64,000 nt of DNA from Bradyrhizobium sp. C9 (GTDB lineage: Bacteria; Pseudomonadota; Alphaproteobacteria; Rhizobiales; Xanthobacteraceae), in assembly GCF_002532045.1 (NCBI RefSeq), contig NZ_NWTG01000006.1, positions 186,001-250,000 of the forward strand, given 5' to 3'. The notes beneath the pieces were generated by a model. The model saw only the letters and a list, made by a program, of their open reading frames with translations, ran no database searches and had not been told where the DNA came from. Position numbers and translations under genes: made by a program. Positions 1 to 10,015 of the stretch are shown piece after piece. Numbering within the stretch: position 1 is the stretch's first letter; every line of letters begins with the position of its first letter.

Positions 1-2
1 CC

Positions 3-1220
<1,218 letters not shown>

Positions 1221-1238
1221 GGAGCTAGTTGTGCGAAA

Positions 1239-1880
1239 CTAGATTGTGGCCGCTTTCCGCTTTGGAGCTAGCATCATCGGCACAGCAACCGCGCTACTGA
1301 AGAGCAGCGGCCAATCCTGGGGCAAGTGAAGAAGAAACGCTGCACTGCCGCCAATGATGGACCAAATGGTCGGGATGACCAGGAGAACGATTGGCGGACG
1401 TCGCAACGTCAAGAGAAGAATGCCAAAGGTGAAGATCGTAACCGGACAGGGCGTGACGCCGAATATAGGCAGTTCGGAGGCGCGATGCCCCGCGGCCATT
1501 CCAATAAGCGGGTAGGCTACCGAAGCGTAGATTACAAAGGACGCGCCAACCCATGTGGCCGCGCCGCGCGGAAGACCAAAGTCGATGCGAGAATAGATGC
1601 CCGCATAAGCGAGCGCGGCCGCCTGCACCACAAAGAGGACGGAGAAGGCATAGGCAGCTTTGTTGAGCGTCGCAAAGAATAACAGGTGATAGGCGAGCCC
1701 CGTCCAGGCCCACATCAATGCAAGAATGGCGGCGATGACCCGATCCGACCACAAGCTCATGCGGAAGAGCAGAAGAACGACCAAGCTTCCAAGAAGATAG
1801 GCGACGACCTGCGCGGGCCAGATGGCAGCGTTGTATCTGGTGAAGACAGCGAGAAATTGCTCGGGAGTAAACGGCAGCAT
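1239..1880 (-). CDS. DUF6064-type integral membrane protein
   Basis: A 213-residue protein made almost entirely of hydrophobic helices (about seven), with short polar loops and a basic C-terminus. It begins MLPFTPEQFLAVFTRYNAAI and matches my recollection of the DUF6064 family, whose function is unknown. It is convergent with the P-type ATPase, with only 18 bases between the stop codons. A FixK/FNR-like box lies 55 bases upstream of the start codon, a spacing that fits class II activation, so it is probably induced at low oxygen. Function is not inferred beyond membrane location. Confidence 0.75.
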   Translation of the reverse strand: MLPFTPEQFLAVFTRYNAAIWPAQVVAYLLGSLVVLLLFRMSLWSDRVIAAILALMWAWTGLAYHLLFFATLNKAAYAFSVLFVVQAAALAYAGIYSRIDFGLPRGAATWVGASFVIYASVAYPLIGMAAGHRASELPIFGVTPCPVTIFTFGILLLTLRRPPIVLLVIPTIWSIIGGSAAFLLHLPQDWPLLFSSAVAVPMMLAPKRKAATI

Positions 1881-1934
1881 TTTCGTTTCTCTGCTCTCAC
1901 ACCCAAATGTTCGTGCGTCATTTCGCCAAGGCGT

Positions 1935-1948
1935 TGACGAAGATCAAA
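1935..1948 (-). promoter_or_regulatory. FixK/FNR-like box upstream of the DUF6064 gene
   Basis: TTGACGAAGATCAA matches the CRP/FNR-family consensus TTGAY-N4-RTCAA on both half sites. Its centre is about 61 bases upstream of the start codon at 1880, which would put a transcript start about 20 bases before the ATG if the site sits at -41.5. The match is read directly; regulation is inferred. Confidence 0.6.
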
Positions 1949-2073
1949 CCGGCCATTCGTTTCGGCGATCATTCTAGTTGGTAGCACGACGCAGTGCCGT
2001 CTTGTTCGGCAAAGCTGGTGACGGACCAAGGTAGACTGGGCGATCAAGGCGGCTTGCAACGGGAGATCACTCC

Positions 2074-2355
2074 ATGCGCGCACTCATCGTCACGATTGTC
2101 CTACTGGTGTCGTTCGGTCCATCTTGCTCGCTGGCTCAAGATCAAGGGAAGGCCACGGCGACCGAGTCGCAGCCGCCGCGAGCCCAAGATGGCTTGACTA
2201 AACCTGCCGATCCGCAATCCGACGAAAATTACGAGCGACGGATAATGGAGCGGATGGGACCTGGCATGGATTGGGACCACCGCAAGCCGGGTCGCGATTT
2301 GCGACTCTCTCCTCGTCGCGAACGAGGCGATGAAGCACCTCTTCGCCGCGACTAA
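2074..2355 (+). CDS. Small exported protein of unknown function
   Basis: A 93-residue protein starting MRALIVTIVLLVSFGPSCSL, a clear signal peptide with cleavage likely near the LAQ at residue 22. The mature part is short, charged and low in complexity, rich in Pro, Gln, Asp and Arg, with the stretch ERRIMERMGPGMD. There are no recognisable catalytic motifs. It sits between two genes with FixK/FNR-like boxes. The arginine-rich end after residue 70 may be frameshifted or eroded, so the true C-terminus is uncertain. Confidence 0.5.
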   Translation: MRALIVTIVLLVSFGPSCSLAQDQGKATATESQPPRAQDGLTKPADPQSDENYERRIMERMGPGMDWDHRKPGRDLRLSPRRERGDEAPLRRD

Positions 2356-2489
2356 CCGCGCCCAGTCGGGGTCGTTTACCTCACGGCCAGTGCTGGACGA
2401 CGTAGCTGCCTTGAGCATCTCCGTCGGTTTGTCGGTGACCTGTGCTTTGGGGTTGAGTGACTGGCGAGCAAATCGATCCAGGCCCCAGG

Positions 2490-2503
2490 TTGATCTGCGT
2501 CAA
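2490..2503 (+). promoter_or_regulatory. FixK/FNR-like box upstream of the universal stress protein gene
   Basis: TTGATCTGCGTCAA has both half sites of the FixK/FNR consensus. Its centre is about 66 bases before the GTG at 2563, so a -41.5 placement puts the transcript start near 2538. This is the strongest such match in the window. Confidence 0.7.
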
Positions 2504-2562
2504 CCGACCGACACGACTCCTCAGCAAAATGGCTTGTCTGGAGAGCAAGTTATGACAAACAG

Positions 2563-3327
2563 GTGCGGGTTGGGCAAACTATCGCGACTGGGTTCGGCGC
2601 TTCAATCATCGGCGTCTCTGCATTCGCCGTCGAACCTGCTTTCGTCGCCGAAGGTGTGATCATAGAGGAAACCACGCCGGAGGACCTCGAGCGGATGAAG
2701 GATGCTCTCGCCCGGAAGGAACAATGGTTTCAGGAAATCGTCAGGCTTCCGAGGGAAAAAGTCGAGTGGCGCTGGGGCGTCGAGTACCCAACCGTCTTTC
2801 TTGCCAACGAGGCTAGGTCGGCTGATCTGATTGTGATCAAGAATAAGAGGGGCAAGGCAGACCAGTATCACTTGGTCGATTCTGCAGGAGCAGTCTTGCG
2901 AATGGGGCGACCGACCGTTTTGGTACCCGAGCATGCACACGAATTGCACGCGGATCGGGTCGTCGTGGGCTGGAAGGACACGAGAGAGGCCCGTCTTGCG
3001 GTTCGTGACGCTCTGCCGTTTCTCGGAAAGGCGTCGCACGTTACGATTCTCGAGATTTGCACGTCGAATGAACAGGATCTGGCGCGACGGCGTGTCCGCG
3101 ATGTCGTCAGATATTTGCAGAGTCACGGCGTGAAATGCGAAGCTGACGTCCGAGTCCACATGGAGGAATCTGACGCACGTCACCTCATTGGCGTGGCGAA
3201 AAACGACCGTGCGGATTTGATCGTTACCGGAGCATATGGTCATAGCCGGTTCGGTGAGTGGATATTCGGCGGAATGACCCGAGGCCTGTTGGACGAGGCA
3301 CCATGTTGCCTCTTGATGTCACATTAA
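2563..3327 (+). CDS. Universal stress protein (tandem Usp domains, N-terminus incomplete)
   Basis: The second Usp domain is well preserved: HADRVVVGWKDTREARLAV starts it, and the ATP-binding end GAYGHSRFGEWIFGGMTRG closes it near residue 240. The first Usp domain lacks its usual opening strand (the MYKDILVHVD-like segment of about 20 residues); the frame opens with a GTG at 2563. An ATG at 2552 preceded by GGAGAG has ideal spacing but lies in another frame, which suggests an indel at the 5' end. With the FixK-like box upstream, this is probably a low-oxygen stress protein that may now be damaged at its start. The stop codon overlaps the convergent gene by four bases. Confidence 0.8.
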   Translation: MRVGQTIATGFGASIIGVSAFAVEPAFVAEGVIIEETTPEDLERMKDALARKEQWFQEIVRLPREKVEWRWGVEYPTVFLANEARSADLIVIKNKRGKADQYHLVDSAGAVLRMGRPTVLVPEHAHELHADRVVVGWKDTREARLAVRDALPFLGKASHVTILEICTSNEQDLARRRVRDVVRYLQSHGVKCEADVRVHMEESDARHLIGVAKNDRADLIVTGAYGHSRFGEWIFGGMTRGLLDEAPCCLLMSH

Positions 3328-3638
3328 GGCCGTCCGTTGAGGTCGCGTTGGCGGCGTGCCAGCTTTACGGTGCCTTTGATCTCACCGTTGGTGGGATCGA
3401 CAAATAGTTCGACTCTCGCATTGTCCGCGTTGAGCGATTCGAATGCGGCGCAAGTGCTCGTCAGTCGGCCTTTCTCGATCTTGTAACCTTGCGATTCGAC
3501 TTTCGTTTCCAGCGCCTGCAGTGAAAGCCACAAATGGCGCGGGACCGAAGTGCACGCCCTGTTGAAAGTTTCTGCCTGAGCGGTCTCGGGCGATAGAAGG
3601 CATATTACGGCTGTAACTGCTGACTGTAAGCGACGCAC
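3324..3638 (-). CDS. Small exported PepSY-like protein
   Basis: A 104-residue protein with a signal peptide (MRRLQSAVTAVICLLSPETA) and a mature part following the pattern of short PepSY-type domains: a helix LEKVESQGYKI-like segment (here ALETKVESQGYKIEKGRL), then a beta hairpin ending in VDPTNGEIKGTVKL. Such proteins are often encoded next to metal efflux pumps and two-component systems. It is downstream of the DUF3240/RND genes on the same strand, seven bases after the DUF3240 stop, and is likely cotranscribed. The role of the domain (inhibitor or ligand binding) is unknown here. Confidence 0.6.
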   Translation of the reverse strand: MRRLQSAVTAVICLLSPETAQAETFNRACTSVPRHLWLSLQALETKVESQGYKIEKGRLTSTCAAFESLNADNARVELFVDPTNGEIKGTVKLARRQRDLNGRP

Positions 3639-3645
3639 GATTGGC

Positions 3646-3969
3646 TCATCGATTGGGGATATCGATCACGCCAAATTCCGATACCGGCATGATCCAATAA
3701 ACCATTCTCGATCCCGCGAATGCCATCTTGAGCCGCTCCAGGAGCTGTGTGGCCTCTTCCGCATGAAGAATTGTCCGCACCATGAGCTCATCGGCGTGCC
3801 CCTTGACCTGCTCGGCCGATGTCTGCAATCGGACGTCGGGACCGTGCCCCGCGGCGTCGGAGGCCGTGAAGCCCGGCACGAGATCGCGCTGCTCGCTCAG
3901 ATAGTCGAAAAGCTCGTCTCGAAGCGATCGCGCGGCGATGAGCGTAAGGCAGACCCGTTCGGTGCTCAT
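3646..3969 (-). CDS. DUF3240 family protein linked to heavy-metal RND pump
   Basis: A 107-residue soluble protein ending YWIMPVSEFGVIDIPNR, with a P-II-like alternating helix/strand pattern, matching the DUF3240 family. Family members are commonly encoded directly after CzcA/CusA-type pumps, which holds here: its start codon overlaps the stop codon of the RND permease by four bases. It may monitor or bind the transported metal, but no metal-binding motif stands out. Function is inferred from context only. Confidence 0.75.
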   Translation of the reverse strand: MSTERVCLTLIAARSLRDELFDYLSEQRDLVPGFTASDAAGHGPDVRLQTSAEQVKGHADELMVRTILHAEEATQLLERLKMAFAGSRMVYWIMPVSEFGVIDIPNR

Positions 3970-6900
3970 TTGGCCCCCTTCGCGATGCCGCCAAACCGGC
4001 GATACAGGATCGGCAGAAGGATCAGTGTCAAAGCCGTCGACGAGACGAGACCACCGATCACCACGATGGCCAGCGGACGCTGGATCTCCGAGCCCGGACC
4101 GCTCGCAAAGAGCAGTGGGACGAGGCCGAGCGCGGTTATGCTTGCCGTCATCAAGACCGGCCGGAGTCTTCGCGTGGCACCCTCCACGACGATCCGCCCT
4201 TCTGGCAGTCCATGGGCGCGGAGCTGATTGAAGTAGGACACCAGCACGACGCCATTAAGCACGGCGATGCCGAGCAGCGCGATGAACCCGACGGATGCCG
4301 GAACGGAGAGGTACTCACCGGTCAGCACCAGCGCAAACACGCCACCAATCGCCGCAAACGGGATATTGACCAACACCAACAGCGCTTGTCGGATCGAGCC
4401 AAAGGTCGTGAACAGCAGTACAAAGATCAGTCCGATCGCGACCGGCACGACGATCGAGAGGCGCGCGGCAGCGCGTTGCTGGTTTTCGAATTGGCCGCCC
4501 CAGGTGAGCCGGTAGCCCTGGGGCAGCGGCAACTCCGCCGAGACCCTCTGCTTGGCCGCGTCGACGAAGCCGACCATATCGCGGCCACGCACATTGGCCC
4601 GCACAATGCTCATTCGGTATCCGTTCTCCCGGCTGACGATGACTGGGCCGTCGACGCGATGAATTCGCGCCACCTGCGAGAGCGCGACGTGCTGGCCGTT
4701 GGCGAGTGTTAGCGGCAGGCTCGCCAGAAGCGTGGGCGCTTCGCGCGTCGTTTCGCTGCCCCGAATCAAGATCGGAGTGCGGCGGCCTTCTTCCAGTACC
4801 GTGCCGATCGCGCGGCCTTCGATCTGGGTACGCAACGAGTTGGAGATCGTGTCGACCGTCAGGCCGAGACGTCCCGCTTCCATGCGATTCACGGCAACCG
4901 TGTAATATTGCGCGCCCTCATTGAGGGTGGTGTAGACATCCTCGGCGCCGTCGATACTGGACAGAATGCCCGACAGTTTGCTCGCAATCTCGTTGAGCTT
5001 GGCGATGTCAGGTCCGAAGATCTTCACCGCGACGTCGCCGCGTACGCCGCTGATCATCTCCTGCACCCGCATGTCGATCGGCTGCGTGAAGCTGAGCGAA
5101 AGCCCTGGAAAATCGCCCAGTGCTCGCCGAAGCTCTTCAATCAGGGCGGATTTGTCGGTCGTCTTCCGCTCTTCTGCGGGCTTCAGAACCAGGAACGTAT
5201 CAGTCTGATTGGGTCCCATCGGGTCCAGCCCGAGTTCGTCTGATCCGGTTCGGGCGACGATGCCCTTGACATCGGGCACCTTCGCGAGGAGGGCGGATTG
5301 AAGCCTGGCATTGATCGCAATCATCTCGTCGAGATTGATGGATGGCAGCGCCTCGACGCTGACGATGGTGTCACCTTCATCCATGGTCGGCATGAACGTC
5401 TTGCCGAGCCGCGTATAGGCGAAGCCTGCGGCAATCAGCGCGGCCAACGCTGCGATGATCACCTTGCGCTCATTCCTCAGCGCCCAGTTGAGAGCTGGTG
5501 CATACAAGCGTGATGCGATCCGGATCAGCCACGGCTCGTGATGTGAGGCGTTCTTGAGGAGAAATGAGGTCGCGACGGGGATCACGGTGAGTGCCAGAAG
5601 AAGAGAGGCGCCGAGCGCGAATATGATCGCGAGCGCGACGGGGATGAACAACTTTCCTTCGAGCCCCTGTAACGTGAGCAACGGCACGAACACGATCATG
5701 ATGACCAGCACGCCCGACGCAACCGGCTGGAGCACCTCGCAGACCGAGCGAAAGATGATATGGACGAGCGGCGCGGCCTTTCCTTGCCGTTCCTTGCTGA
5801 GATTTCCCACCACGTTTTCGACGACCACGACCAGCGCATCGATCAGCATGCCGATGGCGATGGCAAGGCCGCCCAGACTCATCAGGTTCGCCGACATGCC
5901 GACGGTACGCATGACAATCAAGGCGATGACGATCGCCAGCGGCAGGCTGAGAGCGATCACCAGCGATGCCCGCCAATTGCCCAAGAACAGGAGCAACAAG
6001 ACAATGACCAGAACGGTTGCCTCGCCGAGCGCGCGGATGACCGTTCCGACCGCGCGGTCGACCAGTCCGCTGCGGTCATAGAACACATTGATGCTGACGC
6101 TCTGCGGCAGCCACGGCTTGAGCTCGTCGAGGCGGGCGCGCACGTCACTGACGAGCTGGCGGGCATTGGCGCCGCGCAGGCCAAGAACGAGTCCTTCGAC
6201 CGTCTCGCCGCGACCGTCGGTCGTCACGGCGCCATAGCGCGTTAGTGCTCCCAGCTGGACCCGGGCAACGTCCTTGACCCGGATCGGAATGCCATCCTTG
6301 GTGTCGATGACGATCTGCCTGATGTCCTCGATCGTGCGAATACTGCCCTCGATCCGCACCAGCGCGCTATCTTCGCCCTGGTTAACGCGACCGGCTCCGT
6401 CGTTGCGGCTGTTGGCGTCGATCGCGCGCCGAAACATGTCATAGGAAATGCCGCGTGCTGCGAGCGCATCGCTGAGCGGCACGATCTCGAAAGCACGAAC
6501 ATATCCGCCAAGCGCATTGACGTCGGCGACACCGGGAACCGTTCGGAGAGCCGGGCGGATTACCCAATCGAGCAGGCTGCGTCGCTCGGCCAGCGACAGA
6601 TCCGGACTGTCGATGGTGAACATGAACATTTCACCGAGGGGGCTTGTGATCGGGGCTAGCCCGCCGGTCACTCCTTCGGGAAGGTCGCGCGAGATGTTGG
6701 ACAGGCGTTCCGACACCTGGTTGCGCGCCCAGTAGATGTCAGTGCCGTCTTCAAAGTCGACGGTAATGTCTGCAAGCGCGTATTTGGTCGTGGAGCGAAG
6801 GATCTTCTTGTCCGGTAGCCCAAGCAGTTCAAGCTCGATCGGAACCGTGATCCGCTGTTCGACCTCCTCCGGGGTGAGGCCTGGCGCCTTCATGATCACC

Positions 6901-7043
6901 TTGACCTGGACGGGCGAGACGTCCGGAAACGCGTCGATCGGCAGGCTCGGCAAGAGCACCAAACCGGCTCCGGCCACAAGAAGCACGCCGAGGGTGACGA
7001 ACAGCCTCTGAGAGAGCGCAAATGCGACAAGCCGCTCGAGCAT
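3966..7043 (-). CDS. Heavy-metal efflux RND permease (CzcA/CusA family)
   Basis: A 1025-residue RND protein of the heavy-metal-efflux class: an N-terminal helix, a large periplasmic porter domain (DAFPDVSPVQVKV near residue 36), helices 2-6, a second porter domain and a final helix bundle. Helix 4 reads GLAIAIGMLIDALVVVVEN, keeping the Asp and Glu of the proton relay but lacking the DFG aspartate of divalent-metal CzcA pumps, so it is nearer to CusA-like members. It takes metal from periplasm or cytoplasm and drives it out using the proton gradient. The adaptor gene is three bases upstream on the same strand; no outer-membrane channel gene is present, so a TolC-like partner must be elsewhere. 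The metal is not assignable. Confidence 0.93.
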   Translation of the reverse strand: MLERLVAFALSQRLFVTLGVLLVAGAGLVLLPSLPIDAFPDVSPVQVKVIMKAPGLTPEEVEQRITVPIELELLGLPDKKILRSTTKYALADITVDFEDGTDIYWARNQVSERLSNISRDLPEGVTGGLAPITSPLGEMFMFTIDSPDLSLAERRSLLDWVIRPALRTVPGVADVNALGGYVRAFEIVPLSDALAARGISYDMFRRAIDANSRNDGAGRVNQGEDSALVRIEGSIRTIEDIRQIVIDTKDGIPIRVKDVARVQLGALTRYGAVTTDGRGETVEGLVLGLRGANARQLVSDVRARLDELKPWLPQSVSINVFYDRSGLVDRAVGTVIRALGEATVLVIVLLLLFLGNWRASLVIALSLPLAIVIALIVMRTVGMSANLMSLGGLAIAIGMLIDALVVVVENVVGNLSKERQGKAAPLVHIIFRSVCEVLQPVASGVLVIMIVFVPLLTLQGLEGKLFIPVALAIIFALGASLLLALTVIPVATSFLLKNASHHEPWLIRIASRLYAPALNWALRNERKVIIAALAALIAAGFAYTRLGKTFMPTMDEGDTIVSVEALPSINLDEMIAINARLQSALLAKVPDVKGIVARTGSDELGLDPMGPNQTDTFLVLKPAEERKTTDKSALIEELRRALGDFPGLSLSFTQPIDMRVQEMISGVRGDVAVKIFGPDIAKLNEIASKLSGILSSIDGAEDVYTTLNEGAQYYTVAVNRMEAGRLGLTVDTISNSLRTQIEGRAIGTVLEEGRRTPILIRGSETTREAPTLLASLPLTLANGQHVALSQVARIHRVDGPVIVSRENGYRMSIVRANVRGRDMVGFVDAAKQRVSAELPLPQGYRLTWGGQFENQQRAAARLSIVVPVAIGLIFVLLFTTFGSIRQALLVLVNIPFAAIGGVFALVLTGEYLSVPASVGFIALLGIAVLNGVVLVSYFNQLRAHGLPEGRIVVEGATRRLRPVLMTASITALGLVPLLFASGPGSEIQRPLAIVVIGGLVSSTALTLILLPILYRRFGGIAKGAK

Positions 7044-7045
7044 GA

Positions 7046-8182
7046 CTAGCCGGCTCCGAGCTTGAGCAGGATTCCGCGCAGCGCGGAGATCCCGCCGACG
7101 GCGATCTCATCCTTGTCGCTGATCGGGCCGGAGACCACGACATGGTCTTGGTCCTCCTCGAGCAGCGTGACCGGCACCAGACGAAAGCCGCCTTGGGTTG
7201 CGACGAATACCGAAGCCTGCTCGCCGCGCCGGATCAACGCAGTATAGGGAAGCTCCCATGCGCTTTCATTCGAGGAGGCAAAACCTATCCGCGCCTGAGC
7301 TGTCTGTCCGGGCCGCAGCTCGCCCGTGTTGGAGACTTCGGCGCGGACAAGGATGGTCTGGGTCGCTGCATCGGCGGTTTCCGAAATCAGCACGACCTGG
7401 CCCGGCGTTGTATAGCCATCAACTTCCACTTTCGCGCCCGGCCTGACGGCGCGGATGTTCGATGCAGGAACCGCGATCTCAACCCATAGCGGAGATAACT
7501 GTGCGAGCTTGATGAGCGAAGCCGTTTGCTCCACTCGCTGGCCCGGGGAAACCAGGATGTCGACGACGGTCGCCGATCGCGGCGCCGCAACCGAAAGGGT
7601 CGCGTTTATCGCAGCCTCGCTGGTCAGCTTCGTGATTGCGTCATCCGAAAGGCCGCTGAGCCGAAGCATCTGCCGCCGCTCCGCTACCAGAATGTTGGCC
7701 TGCCGGGCTTCGGTCTGGCTGGCCTCAAGAACTCGTTGCGCGACAGCATTTGTCTGGAAAAGCTGGGTATTCCGGTTGAGTTGCTGGGTGGCCAGAATGT
7801 CCTGCGCAACTGCCTGCATGTAATCGCGTTGCTGCGACACGAAACTTGGGCTCTCCATGACAACGAGCGGTTGGCCCGCGCTCACCCGGTCCCCTCGCGC
7901 GACCGAGAGGCCGGTCACCATGCCGGCTACCGGACTACTCACGACCCACAATTGCGGCGTGGGAATTACGATCTGCGCGGGATAGGGCAGCGTCTTGTCG
8001 GTCGGACTCGCAACCGGATGAGTGACGCGAACACCGAGGCTCGTTGCCTGCTCGGGGGTGAGCTTTATGGCATCCTCGGCCACCGCGATGGACGGCGAGC
8101 CGATAAGCGCCAATGCGAGTATCATTCGAGCTCGGCTCGACCACGACGTCAAACGCGGGCCCATGCGACAATATTCTGTCAT
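7046..8182 (-). CDS. Efflux RND periplasmic adaptor subunit
   Basis: A membrane-fusion protein of about 378 residues from the ATG at 8182 (MTEYCRMGPRL); the frame is open to 8239, but the hydrophobic segment ARMILALALIGSPSIAVAED is a normal signal peptide only from the shorter start. It has the lipoyl/barrel-sandwich halves (VVSSPVAGMVTGLSVARGD and VDILVSPGQRVEQTAS), a helical hairpin between them and a beta-barrel to the end. It bridges the RND permease to an outer-membrane channel and is the first gene of the adaptor-permease-DUF3240-PepSY operon. No His- or Met-rich metal-binding tail is visible. Confidence 0.9.
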   Translation of the reverse strand: MTEYCRMGPRLTSWSSRARMILALALIGSPSIAVAEDAIKLTPEQATSLGVRVTHPVASPTDKTLPYPAQIVIPTPQLWVVSSPVAGMVTGLSVARGDRVSAGQPLVVMESPSFVSQQRDYMQAVAQDILATQQLNRNTQLFQTNAVAQRVLEASQTEARQANILVAERRQMLRLSGLSDDAITKLTSEAAINATLSVAAPRSATVVDILVSPGQRVEQTASLIKLAQLSPLWVEIAVPASNIRAVRPGAKVEVDGYTTPGQVVLISETADAATQTILVRAEVSNTGELRPGQTAQARIGFASSNESAWELPYTALIRRGEQASVFVATQGGFRLVPVTLLEEDQDHVVVSGPISDKDEIAVGGISALRGILLKLGAG

Positions 8183-8419
8183 TAGTCTCTCCACGCAGCC
8201 AGCGCGGAAGGCCTCCGTGAAGCGCTGCAGCCATTGCACCGGCAGGACCGAGGCATACTACTCTCCGGCTTACGGGAGGCTGTTGATCTATGTCAGCTAT
8301 TTGTCAGGTGGCGATTGGGTTGACCGGCATAGTGGCAAGAGCAGGTATCGTGAGCGTAAAAGTGACGATCGCGTAGAGAGCCATGGATCTCAGTCGACAT
8401 GTGTTTGCAGGTGCGCGCT
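8183..8419 (-). other. Intergenic promoter region of the efflux operon
   Basis: About 237 bases separate the adaptor start from the stop of the upstream metallo-beta-lactamase gene. TTGATCTATGTCAG at 8283-8296 matches the FixK/FNR consensus except for the last base. A regulator gene is not adjacent. Nothing else is seen. Confidence 0.3.
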
Positions 8420-10015
8420 TCATACCTGTTCGAAAGCTCTTCGCAGTCTCCGTATGATCACGCCACGCGCCCGGTCATCCGCCGCTGCCTCGATCTGCTC
8501 GTTGATATCGAGAAGTAGCCTGGACATATCGTTGTGCCAGTCGAGATTGACAACGGCATCGGGCGCCAGCCTGCGCCGGCGCATGACGTCGAGAGGCGTC
8601 GGTGCGGCCGTGGAAAGCTCATAAATGTCATCGAGCACCGGATTGAAGATGCTGGCCGTCGGAATTGTTCGCTCGGCTATTCGTTCAACGAGACCTTTGA
8701 GCGCGGGCTCCTCGCCATGGGTGATGAACACTCCGCGATGAATCGGTCGCCGCGCGGCAAGCCAGCGAGCCAGTTCGGGGCCGTCGGCATGGCCGGAATA
8801 TTCATCGAGATACCTTATTCGCGCAGCGACCTTGATTTCGTCGCCCTGTATTCGGACGGCCTTTGCGCCATCGTGCAGGAATCGCCCAAGCGTGCCCTGC
8901 GCCTGGAATCCGACCAGCAGCACCGTAGCTTCACGCCGCCACAGCCAGCGCTTCAAATGATGCCGGATGCGACCGGCCTCACACATGCCGCTAGCCGCGA
9001 TGATGATGTGAAATCCGGACAGTCTGGCGATCGACTTGCTCTCGTCGACGGTCTCGGTGAATCGCAATTGCGGCGAGGCCAGGAGCCGATCCACGTCGAC
9101 CTCGGCATCGAGACTTGCCGCGTGTCTGCGGAACACCTCAGTCGCGCGGATCGCCAGCGGAGAGTCGAGAAATATGGGCGCGGTCGGTATCTCCCCTCGT
9201 TCCATCAGGTAAACAAGATCGACAATCAGCTCTTGCGTTCGCTCAACGGCAAAGGCCGGAATAAGCAACGCGCCCTTGGCGGCCGCGGCGTCGCGCACCT
9301 CCTGTGCCAGGTGAGCGCGCCTGAGCGAAGCGGTTGTCGACGGGCGGTCACTGTCGCCATAGGTGGACTCCGAAATCACATAGTCGAAACCGGCCGGAGC
9401 TTCCGGGTCCGGCTCCAGTAACTTGGCGTCCGGCCCGAGATCGCCGGATGCGAGTATGCGCAATGGCGCTCCGCCCGCACCGTGTTCGGCAAATTCGATC
9501 TCGATCGAGGCAGAGCCAAGCAGATGGCCGGCGTTCCAGTAACGGGCGCGGACGCCCGGCATCGCTTCGAACCATGTCTGGTATTCGACCGGCCGAAAAG
9601 CATCGAGCGTGGCCATTGCGTCGGCCTGGGTGTAGATGGGTTTGACTTCGTCACGACCGCGAGCCGTGTTTCGCCGATTCAACGCGGCGACCTCGGACTC
9701 TTGTATGTTTCCTGCATCGGGAAGCATGTACGAACACAGGTCGATGGTGCCGCGTGTTGCCATGATGTGGCCGGGAAAACCCTCGCGCTTGAGCTTCGGC
9801 AACAGGCCGCTGTGGTCAATATGCGCGTGCGTCAGCAACACCGCGTCGATCTCCTTCGGACGAAACGGAAACGGAGCATAGTTCAGTGCCTTCAACGTTT
9901 TCGGCCCTTGAAACAGGCCGCAATCGACAAGGAGGCGCCCTGTGGGCGTGTCGAAAAGGTAGCAGGAACCGGTGACTGTGCGGGCTGCGCCGCAAAACTG
10001 GACGGTGATGCTCAC
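8420..10015 (-). CDS. Beta-CASP metallo-beta-lactamase (RNA-processing type)
   Basis: A 531-residue protein with the metallo-beta-lactamase zinc motif LTHAHIDHSG near residue 62, the metal ligands in ASGDLG and the ISESTYGD loop, and the beta-CASP and RMMBL features AASGMCEAGRIRHHLK, GFQAQGTLGR and YSGHAD. This set is typical of CPSF73/Ysh1-like enzymes that cleave RNA, found in many bacteria as stress-cluster genes. A C-terminal extension of about 70 residues follows the RMMBL domain. Its start overlaps the stop of the PRPP synthetase gene by four bases (ATGA-type), so it is the last gene of a coupled operon. Endoribonuclease activity is inferred from motifs. Confidence 0.88.
   Translation of the reverse strand: MSITVQFCGAARTVTGSCYLFDTPTGRLLVDCGLFQGPKTLKALNYAPFPFRPKEIDAVLLTHAHIDHSGLLPKLKREGFPGHIMATRGTIDLCSYMLPDAGNIQESEVAALNRRNTARGRDEVKPIYTQADAMATLDAFRPVEYQTWFEAMPGVRARYWNAGHLLGSASIEIEFAEHGAGGAPLRILASGDLGPDAKLLEPDPEAPAGFDYVISESTYGDSDRPSTTASLRRAHLAQEVRDAAAAKGALLIPAFAVERTQELIVDLVYLMERGEIPTAPIFLDSPLAIRATEVFRRHAASLDAEVDVDRLLASPQLRFTETVDESKSIARLSGFHIIIAASGMCEAGRIRHHLKRWLWRREATVLLVGFQAQGTLGRFLHDGAKAVRIQGDEIKVAARIRYLDEYSGHADGPELARWLAARRPIHRGVFITHGEEPALKGLVERIAERTIPTASIFNPVLDDIYELSTAAPTPLDVMRRRRLAPDAVVNLDWHNDMSRLLLDINEQIEAAADDRARGVIIRRLRRAFEQV

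Noticed and set aside
8283..8296. Third FixK/FNR box in front of the efflux adaptor
   Set aside because: TTGATCTATGTCAG lacks the last consensus base and is about 107 bases from the chosen start; kept only as a weak note.
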